From positions 310,001 through 374,000 of the forward strand of contig JAKVNR010000001.1 in the NCBI GenBank assembly GCA_022483245.1: a DNA stretch of 64,000 bases, read 5' to 3'. The position numbers and the translations under genes were made by a program. The notes beneath the pieces are model-generated. The model had not been told where the DNA came from. It was given only the letters and a program-made list of their open reading frames with translations, and did not search any database. The DNA comes from Lactobacillus sp. (GTDB lineage Bacteria; Bacillota; Bacilli; Lactobacillales; Lactobacillaceae). Positions 39,690 to 50,537 of this stretch are shown here, one piece after another; within the stretch, counting starts at the first letter, position 1; the number at the start of each line of letters is the position of its first letter.

Positions 39690-42476
39690 ATGAGAATTAA
39701 AGATACATTAAATTTAGGTAAAACTAAATTCCGGATGCGTGGCAACTTGCCTCAACGCGAACCGGAATGGCAAAAGCAATGGGCTGATGATGACGTTTAT
39801 CAGCAAGTTTTGAAGAAAAATAAGGGTAAAAAGACCTTTATGCTGCACGATGGCCCTCCATTTGCTAACGGCAATATTCATATGGGCCACGCTTTAAATA
39901 AGATTTCTAAAGATATTATTGTTCGCTACAAAAATATGGCTGGCTTTTATGCACCATTTGTACCTGGTTGGGATACTCACGGTTTGCCTGTTGAGCAGCA
40001 ATTAGCCAAACAAGGTGTCGATCGCAAGACCATGGATCGGGCTAAGTACCGGGAGTTATGCCGGCAATACGCGGTTGAACAAATTAACAAACAGCGTAGT
40101 GATTTTAAGCGGCTAGGTATTATGGCTGATTGGGACCACCCATACATTACTTTACAGCCAGAATTCGAAGCTGCTGAACTGCGCGTTTTCGGTGAAATGT
40201 ATGACAAAGGCCTGATTTACAAAGGCAAAAAGCCGGTTTACTGGTCATGGTCCAGCGAATCAACTTTAGCAGAAGCTGAAGTCGAATATCATGACATTAA
40301 AGCACCGAAGATTTATGTCGCTTTTCCAATCAAGGATGGCAAAGGTGTATTAGATAGTGACGTTTCGCTAGTAATTTGGACGACTACTCCATGGACTATT
40401 CCAAGCAATGTCGGCATTACTGTTAACCCGAAATTTGATTATTCAGTAGTCGAAGTTCAAGGCAAAAAGTATGTGATTGGGACTGACCGCCTGCCAGCTG
40501 TTGCTAAAGATTTAGGTTGGGACAACTATCAAACACTGAAACACTTGCCAGGAACGGCTTTTGACCGGATGACTTATCAACACCCGCTATATGACGTCAC
40601 TGGTTTGGTAATGAATGATACCTACGTTACTGATGATGATGGTACTGGATTAGTTCACAACGCGACTGGTTTTGGTGAAGATGACTATAATGTTGGTCGT
40701 CGCTATGGATTGCCTGTTTTCAGCCCAATGGATGAACATGGGTGTTTTACCAAGGATGTTCCCGATCCTGATTTAGTTGGCGTCTTCTATGATGATGCCA
40801 ACAAGATCGTTACCGACAAATTGAAGGCAGCCGGAGCTTTGCTGAAACTTAGTTTCTTTACCCACGCTTATCCGCATGATTGGCGGACTAAGAAGCCAGT
40901 AATTTATCGGGCTACGACTCAATGGTTTGCTTCAATCGACAAAATCCGGCCACAAATTTTAGACCAAATTAAACAAGATAGTTTTATTCCTGAATGGGGT
41001 AAAACACGGCTCTACAATATGATCAAAGATCGCGGGGACTGGGTAATTTCACGTCAACGTGCGTGGGGTGTACCACTACCAATTTTCTACGCTGAAGATG
41101 GAACGCCAATTATCAGTAAAGAAATTATTGATCATATTGCCGATCTGGTTGAACAAGAGGGGACTAATGCCTGGTATACCCACACTGCTCAAGAATTATT
41201 GCCAGCCGGCTTTACTTCAGAACATTCACCACATGGTGAGTTCAAAAAAGAAACTGATATTTTAGATGTTTGGTTTGACTCTGGTTCTTCTTGGGCTGGC
41301 GTGCTGCAGCAGCGTGACGGCTTAAGTTTCCCAGCTGATCTTTACCTTGAAGGTAGCGACCAGTATCGCGGCTGGTTCAACTCAAGTTTAATTACTGCGG
41401 TGGCTATTACCGGCCAGGCTCCATACCGGCAAGTTTTATCACAAGGCTTCGTACTGGACGACCAAGGTCATAAAATGTCAAAATCACTTGGTAACGTAAT
41501 TGCGCCAAGTGATGTAATTAAGCAAATGGGCGCTGAAATTGTCCGTCTGTGGGTTGCTTCAGCTGATACGACTTCTGATGTTGCTGTTTCTAAGAAAATC
41601 TTGCAACAGGCTGCTGAAGCTTATCGGAAGATCCGAAATACTATGCGGTACATGCTGGCTAATACCAGTGACTTTGATCCGAAGGCTAACGCAGTTGACT
41701 TTAAAGACTTAGGCAGTGTTGACCAATACATGCTGGTAAAATTGAATGATTTAGTAGCTGACTGTTTAATGGCTTATGACCATTTCGATTTCACATCGGT
41801 TTACAAGCAAGTCTTTAGCTTCTTATCAAATGATTTATCAGCTTTCTATTTGGACTTTGCTAAGGATGTCTTGTACATTGATGCAGCTGATTCCCGTAGC
41901 CGGCGGTCAATGCAGACAGTCATTTATGCAGCTTTAGTCAAATTGACCAAATTATTAACGCCAATTTTGCCGCACACTATGGAAGAAGTTTGGTCATACC
42001 TGCAAGAACCAGAAGCATACGCTCAATTAGCTGACATGCCAGTCGTTGAGAATTACCCGAATGCAGATGAATTAAAGACTAATTGGGCTGCTTTCATGGA
42101 CCTGCGCAGTGATGTTTTGAAAGCCTTAGAAGAAGCGCGTGATCAAAAGCTGATTGGTAAATCATTTGAGGCTAAATTGACTCTGTACCCGACAGCTGAA
42201 ACTAAGGCAGTTTTAGATAAATTGGCTGCCAATGTCCAACAAATTTTAATCATTTCACAATTAACGATTGCTGATGAACCTGCACCAGCTGATACAGAAC
42301 AATTCGCCAGTGGAGCTGTCAAGGTTGAACATGCGCAAGGGGAAGTTTGTCCTCGCTGCCGGATGATCAAGAATGATTTGGGTACTGATAAGCGCTTACC
42401 AATGTTATGTGCTCGGTGTGCCCAAATTGTAGCTGACAATTATCCAGCCGCATTAACAGAGGGGTTGGATAAATAA
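39690..42476 (+). CDS. ileS: Isoleucyl-tRNA synthetase
   Basis: Encodes a 928-residue class I synthetase. The HIGH motif is in [14 protein letters not shown] near residue 65 and KMSKS in [11 protein letters not shown] near residue 594, with the CP1 editing domain between. A zinc site of two CxxC pairs (CPRC and CARC) lies near the C-terminus, as in the bacterial mupirocin-sensitive type; that resistance statement is family knowledge, not seen here. The stop overlaps the next gene (taatg). Confidence 0.98.
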   Translation: MRIKDTLNLGKTKFRMRGNLPQREPEWQKQWADDDVYQQVLKKNKGKKTFMLHDGPPFANGNIHMGHALNKISKDIIVRYKNMAGFYAPFVPGWDTHGLPVEQQLAKQGVDRKTMDRAKYRELCRQYAVEQINKQRSDFKRLGIMADWDHPYITLQPEFEAAELRVFGEMYDKGLIYKGKKPVYWSWSSESTLAEAEVEYHDIKAPKIYVAFPIKDGKGVLDSDVSLVIWTTTPWTIPSNVGITVNPKFDYSVVEVQGKKYVIGTDRLPAVAKDLGWDNYQTLKHLPGTAFDRMTYQHPLYDVTGLVMNDTYVTDDDGTGLVHNATGFGEDDYNVGRRYGLPVFSPMDEHGCFTKDVPDPDLVGVFYDDANKIVTDKLKAAGALLKLSFFTHAYPHDWRTKKPVIYRATTQWFASIDKIRPQILDQIKQDSFIPEWGKTRLYNMIKDRGDWVISRQRAWGVPLPIFYAEDGTPIISKEIIDHIADLVEQEGTNAWYTHTAQELLPAGFTSEHSPHGEFKKETDILDVWFDSGSSWAGVLQQRDGLSFPADLYLEGSDQYRGWFNSSLITAVAITGQAPYRQVLSQGFVLDDQGHKMSKSLGNVIAPSDVIKQMGAEIVRLWVASADTTSDVAVSKKILQQAAEAYRKIRNTMRYMLANTSDFDPKANAVDFKDLGSVDQYMLVKLNDLVADCLMAYDHFDFTSVYKQVFSFLSNDLSAFYLDFAKDVLYIDAADSRSRRSMQTVIYAALVKLTKLLTPILPHTMEEVWSYLQEPEAYAQLADMPVVENYPNADELKTNWAAFMDLRSDVLKALEEARDQKLIGKSFEAKLTLYPTAETKAVLDKLAANVQQILIISQLTIADEPAPADTEQFASGAVKVEHAQGEVCPRCRMIKNDLGTDKRLPMLCARCAQIVADNYPAALTEGLDK

Positions 42477-42679
42477 TGCGTCACGGAGTAGTTGATCAAT
42501 TTGATCAAGACAAAAGCTACGGCTTTATTAAAGACGATTTAACCCATGCTAAATATTTTGTGTTCCGGACAGCTATTCAGGCCGAAGGGAAGCAGCGCTT
42601 GCAAGTTGGTCAGCGCGTAAAATATCAATTGGCGCAAGGCAAGCGCGGCTTGCAATGCGTTAATGTCTACTTGGATTAG
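42476..42679 (+). CDS. Cold-shock-domain-like small protein
   Basis: Encodes 67 residues that look like a divergent cold-shock (OB-fold) domain: GVVDQFDQDKSYGFIKDD resembles the RNP1 region KGFGFI, and VGQRVKYQLAQGKRGLQCVNVY resembles the C-terminal strands ending in A.NV. The second RNP2-like segment KYFVFRTAIQ has F-V-F in place of VFVH. It is joined to ileS by a one-base overlap. It probably binds single-stranded RNA or DNA, but the role is unknown. Confidence 0.75.
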   Translation: MRHGVVDQFDQDKSYGFIKDDLTHAKYFVFRTAIQAEGKQRLQVGQRVKYQLAQGKRGLQCVNVYLD

Positions 42680-42690
42680 AAAGGGATATG

Positions 42691-43266
42691 ATGAATTTAG
42701 AAGAAAAAGAACTCTCCACCAAGCAGATTTTTCAAGGGCGGCTAATCGATGTCAATGTTGAGACTGTTTCTTTGCCAAATGATGAAACTGCTACTAGAGA
42801 AATAGTTCATCACCCTAATGCCAGCGGCGTGATTGCAGTTAACGATGAGAAAAAAATGCTGCTGGTAAAGCAGTGGCGGGAGCCAATTAAACAAGTTACT
42901 TTGGAAATTCCAGCTGGTTTGATTGATCCAACCGATGCCACTCCGCTGGAAGCAATGAAACGGGAACTGAATGAAGAAGGCGGCTATTCCGCTGCTTACT
43001 GGGAGAAGGTTACTGAATTTTATTCTTCAGCTGGCTTCTGCGATGAAAAAATGTACCTGTTTTATTGCGATACTTTGACTAAGCTTGAAGACAAACGCCC
43101 ATTAGATGAAGATGAGTTTTTAACGCGGGCTTGGTACAGTTTGGATGAACTGCAGCAACTTTTGTCACAGGGCAAGATTGTTGATGCAAAAACAATTTTA
43201 GCGATTACCTTATGGAGCAATATGCTCTTGACTGGTGGTCGCGATCAAGGCAAACAGCATGAGTGA
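42691..43266 (+). CDS. nudF: Nudix hydrolase, ADP-ribose pyrophosphatase type
   Basis: Encodes 191 residues of the ADP-ribose/NDP-sugar hydrolase group. The block LEIPAGLID is typical of this branch, and the core RELNEEGG gives the catalytic Glu pair. The spacing between the first Gly and REL is one residue longer than the textbook Nudix box, and the first acidic residue is Asp. Two ATG codons stand together; 42691 has the better ribosome spacing. It overlaps the next small gene by eight bases. Confidence 0.88.
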   Translation: MNLEEKELSTKQIFQGRLIDVNVETVSLPNDETATREIVHHPNASGVIAVNDEKKMLLVKQWREPIKQVTLEIPAGLIDPTDATPLEAMKRELNEEGGYSAAYWEKVTEFYSSAGFCDEKMYLFYCDTLTKLEDKRPLDEDEFLTRAWYSLDELQQLLSQGKIVDAKTILAITLWSNMLLTGGRDQGKQHE

Positions 43267-43435
43267 TAAGCATTCAGACCTAGACGAACCAACCACTCGT
43301 GCCGATTATGCCCGGCAGCAACATGAACAATACAAATCCCAACGCAGTGATGTTTTGAAAAAAAGATTAGATTTGGCAATTGGGATTGTGCTGGCCTTGC
43401 TGGCGTTAGTGTTGCTAATTTTGTTTAAATTATAG
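43259..43435 (+). CDS. Small single-pass membrane protein of unknown function
   Basis: Encodes 58 residues: an acidic then basic cytoplasmic part (MSDKHSDLDEPTTRADY, then QYKSQRSDVLKKR) and one C-terminal helix (LAIGIVLALLALVLLILF). I do not recognise a named family. The ATG lies inside nudF with caagg 8 bases upstream, and mtnN follows after 11 bases, so it is translated as part of the nudF-mtnN group. The tail-anchored layout is what can be seen; no function can be given. Confidence 0.7.
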   Translation: MSDKHSDLDEPTTRADYARQQHEQYKSQRSDVLKKRLDLAIGIVLALLALVLLILFKL

Positions 43436-43446
43436 GGGACGTCGAC

Positions 43447-44145
43447 GTGAAAATTGCAATCATCGTACCAATGGAAATTGAAGCACAGTTTTATTTGCAG
43501 CACTTTCCAGTCGAAAGAACTGTCAAGTATGGTGTCGCTGAGTATCGAGTTTTTAAAATCGGGCAAAACGAGATCTTTTTAGGCTTATCAGGCATTGGCA
43601 AAGTGCAAGCGGCCATGAATTTAGCTAGTTTGCTGGCCTGTCAGCCAATTGATTTGATTTTGGTCACCGGATCAGCTGGTTCCTTGCAAACTAATGTTAA
43701 ATTAAAGGACTTGCTGTTAGTGAATGCTTTTGCATATTACGATGTCCATTGCCAAGAAGCTGGCGATTATCAATTAGGGCAAATTCCACATGAACCAGCA
43801 GAATTTGCCTTAACTGGGTCAGCTTTTGACGAGTTTGCATCTTTCTTGCAAACTAAACACGTGGATTATAAGACTGGTTTAGTGGTCACTGGCGATAGTT
43901 TTTTGGCTAACGAAGATGATAAACGGGCGATCAAGGCTGATTTTCCGGCAGCCATGGCGGTTGAAATGGAAGGTGCAGCCTTTGCCCAAGTCGCTTATCA
44001 TTTCCAGACGCCGCTAGTTGTCTTGCGCGCAATTTCTGATAATGGCGATCAAGATGCTAACTTTAACTTCGACCAATTTGTCGCCGAAGTGGGCAAGAAG
44101 GCAGCTAGTTTAGTGGTTGAGTATTTAGAAAGCAAGGCTGAGTAG
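43447..44145 (+). CDS. mtnN: 5'-methylthioadenosine/S-adenosylhomocysteine nucleosidase
   Basis: Encodes a 232-residue MTAN (Pfs) enzyme that cleaves adenine from MTA and SAH, keeping SAM-dependent methylation running and giving the precursor of AI-2. It starts MKIAIIVPMEIEAQ with the catalytic Glu region, has LSGIGKVQAAMN, ITGSAGS-like VTGSAGSL, and VEMEGAAFAQVA with the substrate-binding Met-Glu pair. The start codon is GTG behind agggga. One base separates it from the cysteine desulfurase gene, an arrangement common in lactobacilli. Confidence 0.94.
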   Translation: MKIAIIVPMEIEAQFYLQHFPVERTVKYGVAEYRVFKIGQNEIFLGLSGIGKVQAAMNLASLLACQPIDLILVTGSAGSLQTNVKLKDLLLVNAFAYYDVHCQEAGDYQLGQIPHEPAEFALTGSAFDEFASFLQTKHVDYKTGLVVTGDSFLANEDDKRAIKADFPAAMAVEMEGAAFAQVAYHFQTPLVVLRAISDNGDQDANFNFDQFVAEVGKKAASLVVEYLESKAE

Positions 44146-44146
44146 G

Positions 44147-45298
44147 ATGCAAGAAATTTATTTAGATAATGCTGCAACGACCCCGATGTCGCCAGAAGTA
44201 GTCAAAGTCATGACCGATGAAATGGCGCATGATTTTGGCAATGCTTCTAGCACGCATGCGATTGGCCGCAAGGCGCGGCAGGCAGTTGAACATGCCCGCA
44301 AGTTAATTGCTAGCAGCATTAATGCTGATCCTGAAGCGATTATTTTTACTAGTGGCGGGACTGAAAGTAACAATACAGCCATCATGGAAGTGGCGCGCAG
44401 CCGTAAGCATGTGGGCAAGCGTATTATTACCACTAAGATTGAACACCCATCGGTGCTAAATCCGTTAAAGCGCCTTGAACAAGCTGGTTTTGAAGTCATT
44501 TATCTCGATGTCGACCAAACTGGCCACATTTCTTTAGACCAGTTGCGAGAAGCTCTGACTCCAGACACAATTTTAGTTTCAGTTATGGCGGTCAACAATG
44601 AAGTTGGAAGTATTATGCCGCTGGCTGAGATTGGAGCGCTGGTCAAGCCAACGCAAGCTTATTTCCATGTCGATGCTGTCCAAGGACTAGGTACGATTGA
44701 TTTAGATATCAAAGCGATGAGCATTGATTTGCTGTCTACTTCCGCGCATAAGATCAATGGTCCCAAGTTTTTAGGATTTTTGTACGAAAATCCGGACCTG
44801 GCATTGCCAAGCTTTGTGCTTGGCGGCGAGCAAGAGCACAAGCGCCGGGCTGGCACGGAAAATGTACCAGCAATTGCTGGTTTTGGCGAAGCGGTGCGGG
44901 AATTAACTGCGATCGATAAAAATCAATTGCAGGCTAATTATCAAGCTTTTCAGCAGCTAATCTTGGAGAGGCTAAAGTCAGCAGGCGCCGACTTTGCGGT
45001 CAATGGCAGTTTAACTGGTGCTGTATCTCATCACGTTTTGAACTTAAGCTTTCCGGGCATTAGTACCTATGTTTTATTGACCCGGTTGGATTTAGCTGGT
45101 TTTGCTGTCTCGGGTGGGTCTGCCTGCACGGCTGGTTCGCTAACTCCGTCGCATGTCTTAGCAGCGATGTATGGCGCAGATTCTCCGCGGCTTGGTGATT
45201 CAATTCGAATTAGCTTTGGCCGCTTTACCACTTCTGAGCAAGTTGCAGCTTTTGCTGAAGCTTTAACGAAACTGGTCCTAGAGCTGCAAAGCAAATAA
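44147..45298 (+). CDS. iscS: Cysteine desulfurase IscS type, paired with MnmA
   Basis: Encodes a 383-residue PLP enzyme. The Schiff-base lysine is K202 in SAHKING, the His region is IEHPSV, and the persulfide cysteine C327 is in SGGSACTAGS, within the long-loop class typical of IscS. It lies upstream of a DUF1831 gene and mnmA, so its likely role is to give sulfur to 2-thiouridine at tRNA position 34. It is the second such enzyme in the window; no iscU or sufU is next to it. Confidence 0.93.
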   Translation: MQEIYLDNAATTPMSPEVVKVMTDEMAHDFGNASSTHAIGRKARQAVEHARKLIASSINADPEAIIFTSGGTESNNTAIMEVARSRKHVGKRIITTKIEHPSVLNPLKRLEQAGFEVIYLDVDQTGHISLDQLREALTPDTILVSVMAVNNEVGSIMPLAEIGALVKPTQAYFHVDAVQGLGTIDLDIKAMSIDLLSTSAHKINGPKFLGFLYENPDLALPSFVLGGEQEHKRRAGTENVPAIAGFGEAVRELTAIDKNQLQANYQAFQQLILERLKSAGADFAVNGSLTGAVSHHVLNLSFPGISTYVLLTRLDLAGFAVSGGSACTAGSLTPSHVLAAMYGADSPRLGDSIRISFGRFTTSEQVAAFAEALTKLVLELQSK

Positions 45299-45346
45299 TT
45301 GCTTTTGTTGAAAAATTTACTTATTATTAGTTAGTGAGGCTCGAAA

Positions 45347-45688
45347 ATGGCTAACAAAGTGACAATCAATGGCGATCATCGCCAGTTCATGGTCAATCCG
45401 GAGTTAAAAAAATATGCGCTGATTGATGCAGGTTTTAAACAAACTAAGCGCGGCAATTATGTGTATGAGCACCCGCTTTACAATGATTCGCCTTATAATG
45501 CGCCAACTAAGCTAAAAATCACCCTGCGGGAAGACTTAGAAACGCTGACGATGGTTGTGACTGATCGCAATGGTTTGCAGAAGGTTAATATTTTTAAGAA
45601 TAAGCAATTAGCTCCAACTGTTGAATTATTGGACTACATTTTGAAAGACCTCATCGAGCGTAAAATTCTGACTGAGGTAAAGGATTGA
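45347..45688 (+). CDS. DUF1831 family protein
   Basis: Encodes a 113-residue soluble protein starting MANKVTINGDHRQFMVNPELKKYAL. The length, alternating strand pattern and place between a cysteine desulfurase and mnmA fit DUF1831, a family confined to lactobacilli and relatives. The function is not known; the context suggests help in sulfur transfer to MnmA, which is an inference. It contains no cysteine, so it cannot itself be a persulfide relay. A tgaggc ribosome site precedes it. Confidence 0.78.
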   Translation: MANKVTINGDHRQFMVNPELKKYALIDAGFKQTKRGNYVYEHPLYNDSPYNAPTKLKITLREDLETLTMVVTDRNGLQKVNIFKNKQLAPTVELLDYILKDLIERKILTEVKD

Positions 45689-46822
<1,134 letters not shown>

Positions 46823-46830
46823 CCACTTTA

Positions 46831-46856
46831 GCTAGTGCGAAAGCACTAGCTTTTTT
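46831..46856 (+). terminator. mnmA terminator
   Basis: A perfect eight-base stem gctagtgc / gcactagc with GAAA tetraloop and six T. Confidence 0.93.
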
Positions 46857-46888
46857 GTTATTATGGTAGGCAGAAAGAAGGAGAGGGC

Positions 46889-47548
46889 ATGGAAATTTAT
46901 TTTGTCCGTCATGGGAAAACTGAATGGAATTTAGCAGGCCGTTTTCAAGGAGGACATGGTGATTCGCCGCTGCTTCCGCAAAGCTTGGCCGATATCAAAA
47001 AATTAGGTCACTATTTGCGAGGAACCGAGTTTGCCGCTATTTATGCCAGCCCGCTGCCGCGTGCTTATCAAACAGCTTGTGGCATTCGTGATGCCATGGG
47101 CAGTCAGCTGCCAGTGATTAAAGATGAACGTCTGCGTGAATTTAATTTAGGCAAACTAGAAGGCATGACTTTTAAGGAAGCTGCCGAAAAATTTCCAGTC
47201 CAAGTTAAAAACTTTTGGGATGCACCTGACAAATATGATCCGACTGAACTAGCTGGTGAATCATATCCGCAGATTATTGCCCGCGGAAAAAGTTTTGCTA
47301 GAGCGGTGGCGGCTAAATACCCTTACCCAGATGATAAAGTGTTAGCAGTAAGCCATGGAGCGGCTCTATGTGCGATTATGGGCGGTTTGCTTGGCTACCC
47401 GTTAGCAGAACTTCGTAAACATGGCGGTCTTGGCAATACCAGTTTGACGATTTTAGCAACTGATGACCAGGGACAAAGTTTTCAAAAAGTTGTCTGGAAT
47501 CAGACAGATTATTTAGGCCGAAAATTATCGGCAACGGACTTATTATAA
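46889..47548 (+). CDS. Histidine phosphatase (phosphoglycerate mutase-like) family protein
   Basis: Encodes 219 residues of the histidine phosphatase superfamily. The RHG motif is VRHGKTEWN at residues 6-14, the arginine pair occurs in SPLPRAYQTA, and the second catalytic His is in VSHGAALCAIMGG. It resembles GpmB-type proteins, which are mostly phosphatases rather than true mutases. It starts behind gaaggagag and its stop overlaps the TPR gene (taatg). The substrate is unknown. Confidence 0.88.
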   Translation: MEIYFVRHGKTEWNLAGRFQGGHGDSPLLPQSLADIKKLGHYLRGTEFAAIYASPLPRAYQTACGIRDAMGSQLPVIKDERLREFNLGKLEGMTFKEAAEKFPVQVKNFWDAPDKYDPTELAGESYPQIIARGKSFARAVAAKYPYPDDKVLAVSHGAALCAIMGGLLGYPLAELRKHGGLGNTSLTILATDDQGQSFQKVVWNQTDYLGRKLSATDLL

Positions 47549-48204
47549 TGGCGATTAATCAAAAAATTGACCAGCTGTATCAAGCTGGTCAAACTGACAA
47601 AGCAATTCATTTATTAGTACAAGCAATCGATGCTCATCCGCAAGAAATCAATAATTACCTGCAATTATCAACTTATTTGCTAGAACAAGGCAGTGCTGAC
47701 CAAGCGCAAAAACTACTTGAACAGGCTCAGCATTTAGTGAAAAAGCCACGCGAATTACTCTATAATTTAGCAATTTGCTACTACATGCAAGGCGAATTTC
47801 AGCGGGCACTAACCATTTTAAATGAGATTCCTAATACCGATCCTGCCTTATATCAAAAGGCGCTAGTTTATCTTAAATTAGGACAACCTGAACGTGGTTT
47901 AGCCTTTGCGTTAACCATTAAACAAGCAGATGCCAAAGTTTGGGAATTGTTAGGTGATTTATGGCTGAACTTAGGCGAGACTGAGCAAGCAAGCCACAAT
48001 TTTGCAAAGATCGCACCAGAACAACGAACTGCCAAAGTCTGGTTCTTATTAGGGGTCGCTCTAATTAACACCGATCACGAGCAAGCCGAAGCCGCTTGGC
48101 AGAAAAGCAAACAATTAGACCTGAAATATTATGAGCAGGCCATGAAACAGTATCAGGCGATTATTACCACGCTACAAGGTCAGCAGGGGAAAAAGCATGA
48201 CTGA
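47548..48204 (+). CDS. Tetratricopeptide repeat protein
   Basis: Encodes 218 residues made of helical TPR-like units: QAGQTDKAIHLLVQAIDAHP, then STYLLEQGSADQAQKLLEQA, then YYMQGEFQRALTILNEIPN, and a further set to the end. There is no signal peptide. It probably is a protein-interaction scaffold. It overlaps the phosphatase gene by one base and recD2 by eight, and this three-gene order is seen in other lactobacilli; any role with RecD2 is only suggested by the coupling. Confidence 0.85.
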   Translation: MAINQKIDQLYQAGQTDKAIHLLVQAIDAHPQEINNYLQLSTYLLEQGSADQAQKLLEQAQHLVKKPRELLYNLAICYYMQGEFQRALTILNEIPNTDPALYQKALVYLKLGQPERGLAFALTIKQADAKVWELLGDLWLNLGETEQASHNFAKIAPEQRTAKVWFLLGVALINTDHEQAEAAWQKSKQLDLKYYEQAMKQYQAIITTLQGQQGKKHD

Positions 48205-50521
48205 ATTAACTGGACAAGTCATTGACCTCGTCTTTGAAAGCAGTCGTGACCAATTTAAAATTATCGATGTCAAGATTATTGGTACCCTGCCAAAATATGA
48301 CCGGGAATCGATCAGAGTCACGGGTAGTTTTGGTGAAGTTAAAGCTGGTGACACTTTTCGTTTTCAAGGACGGCTGGTTTTGCATGAAAAATTTGGCTGG
48401 CAGTTTAAAGCTGACAGCTATACACCGGTCTTGCCACGGGAAGAGGGCAGCCTAAAGTCTTATTTAAGCGGCAAAAAATTTCCTGGTATCGGTCAAAAAG
48501 CCGCTGAAAAGATCGTGACGGAATTAGGTCTAGATGCTTTATCGATCCTTAAAGAAAATCCAGCGAAAATTGCAACCTTGTCTTTAACCAGACGGCAAAA
48601 GGATAGCTTGCTAACTGGTCTTTCGCAGATGGATTCGTATTCAGAGCTGATGTTAAAATTAGCACGGCTAGGCTTGAATAAACGCGTCAGCGAGCAGTTT
48701 TACCATGAATATCATGGGGAAGCGCTTGAAAAAATTAAGGCCAATCCATATGAAGCAGTTGGACAGATTCCTGGTTATGGTTTTGGAACGGCTGATCGGA
48801 TTGGGCAAGATCTGCAGATTGCACTTAATGATCCGCGTCGAATCGGCGGAGCAATTAAACAAGTCCTGCGTAAAAATTTACTGGAAGATGGCAATACTTG
48901 CTTAGCCGATCGAGACCTGTTGCAACTAGCTGCTGATTTACTTGGTACCGAAGATTTTGACCAAGTGGCAGGGGCTGTTAATCAGCTGCAAGCACAAGGT
49001 CAGATCGTTATCCGCCAACAGCGTGTTTTTTTGGCCAATGCTTTTCAAACTGAACAGGTAATTGCTGACCAACTGAAGCGGCTGCAAGCAGCTAGGGCTA
49101 ACGAAACTGAGTATAGCGCTGAGCAGATTAAAGATGCTCTGAATAAGTTAACCACCGCTCAGCATTTCGAGTATGATTCTACGCAGCAGCAGGCAATTGT
49201 TAATGCTCTAACGCATCCAATTTCGATTATTACTGGTGGGCCAGGAACTGGTAAAACGACGATTATTAATGGATTGCTGCAATGTTTGCGAGAACTAGCC
49301 GACATACCAAGTGCAGTGTTATATAGCGAAGATTCACCGTTTTTACTAGCTGCACCAACTGGGCGAGCCGCCAAACGCATGAGTGAAGTGACAGGGCTAA
49401 ATGCGCAAACAATTCACCGTTTGCTTGGTTTAGGCATTGGTGAAACTGAAGCAGACGATTTAAACGAGCTAAATGGTGAAATATTAATCGTTGATGAGAT
49501 GTCGATGGTTGATATGTATCTGTTTAAACAGTTGTTAAGTGCAATTGATGGGACGAAACACTTAGTCTTTGTGGGAGACAAGGACCAGCTGCCATCAGTC
49601 GGGCCTGGCAATATTTTTGCTGATTTGATTCGGGCTGAGATTTTTCCAACGACGAAGCTTTCCAAGATTCACCGCCAAGAAAATGATTCTAGTATTATTT
49701 CACTTGCCCATGCCGTTAACCAAGGGGCAGCCGAACCGGCTTTGTTTCAAAAAACAGCAAACTACTCTTTTATTCCAGCGCGGCCAGAGCAGGTGGAAGA
49801 TGCAGTCGGCAAGATTATCAAATTGGCCCTGAAAAAATTCCATAAAGAAGACCTGCAAGTGCTGACAGCTATGTATCATGGACCTGGTGGAATTATCAAC
49901 CTTAACCGAGAATTAAGACTGATTATGAATCCGGTCAAAGCTGACGCTAAATCAATTGAGATTCATGATGAAACTTTTTGGATTGGCGACCGAGTCCTGC
50001 AGCTGCAAAACAACCCAGCTAAAGATATTTATAATGGGCAAATTGGGAAAATAATTGGTTTAGATCCTGATAATAAGCAAGAAACAGCAACAGTCGATTT
50101 TGATGGCCGACAAGTTAGTCTGGCTAAAAATGATTTATTTGATTTGACGCATGCTTACGCAATTACGATCCACAAGGCGCAAGGATCAGAATTTCCAGTA
50201 GTGATTCTGGCCTTAACGATGCAAAATTACATCATGCTGCGACGTAATTTACTATATACTGGCATTACCCGGGCTGAACAAAATTTGGTCTTAGTTGGCG
50301 ATCCCCAAGCTTTTCGTTTAGCCGTTCAAACACCTGGGAATGCTAGACAGACCGGGTTAGTTGAACAGATCCATCAGCTGCTGAAACCGCAAAAAGCAAT
50401 AGCTACTGCCCCGATTGCCGAAGATTATATTTTGACACCTGCCAAAATTAAAACTGGTGAAATTGATCCAATGATTGGGATGGACGGTATACAACTAGTT
50501 CATCAAAAAAAGGAAGCTTAA
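48197..50521 (+). CDS. recD2: RecD2-type DNA helicase
   Basis: Encodes a 774-residue superfamily 1B helicase that moves 5' to 3' and aids repair and fork restart, independent of RecBC. The N-terminal OB/HhH region (FPGIGQKAAEKIV, then GYGFGTADRIG) is followed by Walker A GGPGTGKTT at residues 347-355, Walker B ILIVDEMSMVD, GDKDQLPSVGPGN and the late motif AITIHKAQGSEF. The last three codons and stop form the left arm of the terminator hairpin. Length is in the normal range. Confidence 0.94.
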   Translation: MTELTGQVIDLVFESSRDQFKIIDVKIIGTLPKYDRESIRVTGSFGEVKAGDTFRFQGRLVLHEKFGWQFKADSYTPVLPREEGSLKSYLSGKKFPGIGQKAAEKIVTELGLDALSILKENPAKIATLSLTRRQKDSLLTGLSQMDSYSELMLKLARLGLNKRVSEQFYHEYHGEALEKIKANPYEAVGQIPGYGFGTADRIGQDLQIALNDPRRIGGAIKQVLRKNLLEDGNTCLADRDLLQLAADLLGTEDFDQVAGAVNQLQAQGQIVIRQQRVFLANAFQTEQVIADQLKRLQAARANETEYSAEQIKDALNKLTTAQHFEYDSTQQQAIVNALTHPISIITGGPGTGKTTIINGLLQCLRELADIPSAVLYSEDSPFLLAAPTGRAAKRMSEVTGLNAQTIHRLLGLGIGETEADDLNELNGEILIVDEMSMVDMYLFKQLLSAIDGTKHLVFVGDKDQLPSVGPGNIFADLIRAEIFPTTKLSKIHRQENDSSIISLAHAVNQGAAEPALFQKTANYSFIPARPEQVEDAVGKIIKLALKKFHKEDLQVLTAMYHGPGGIINLNRELRLIMNPVKADAKSIEIHDETFWIGDRVLQLQNNPAKDIYNGQIGKIIGLDPDNKQETATVDFDGRQVSLAKNDLFDLTHAYAITIHKAQGSEFPVVILALTMQNYIMLRRNLLYTGITRAEQNLVLVGDPQAFRLAVQTPGNARQTGLVEQIHQLLKPQKAIATAPIAEDYILTPAKIKTGEIDPMIGMDGIQLVHQKKEA

Positions 50522-50537
50522 ACAGCTTCCTTTTTTT
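50505..50537. terminator. Bidirectional terminator between recD2 and the ABC permease
   Basis: The stem aaaaggaagct / agcttcctttt with loop taaac is flanked by A and T runs and includes the recD2 stop codon. It also overlaps the last two bases of the convergent permease gene. Confidence 0.88.
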
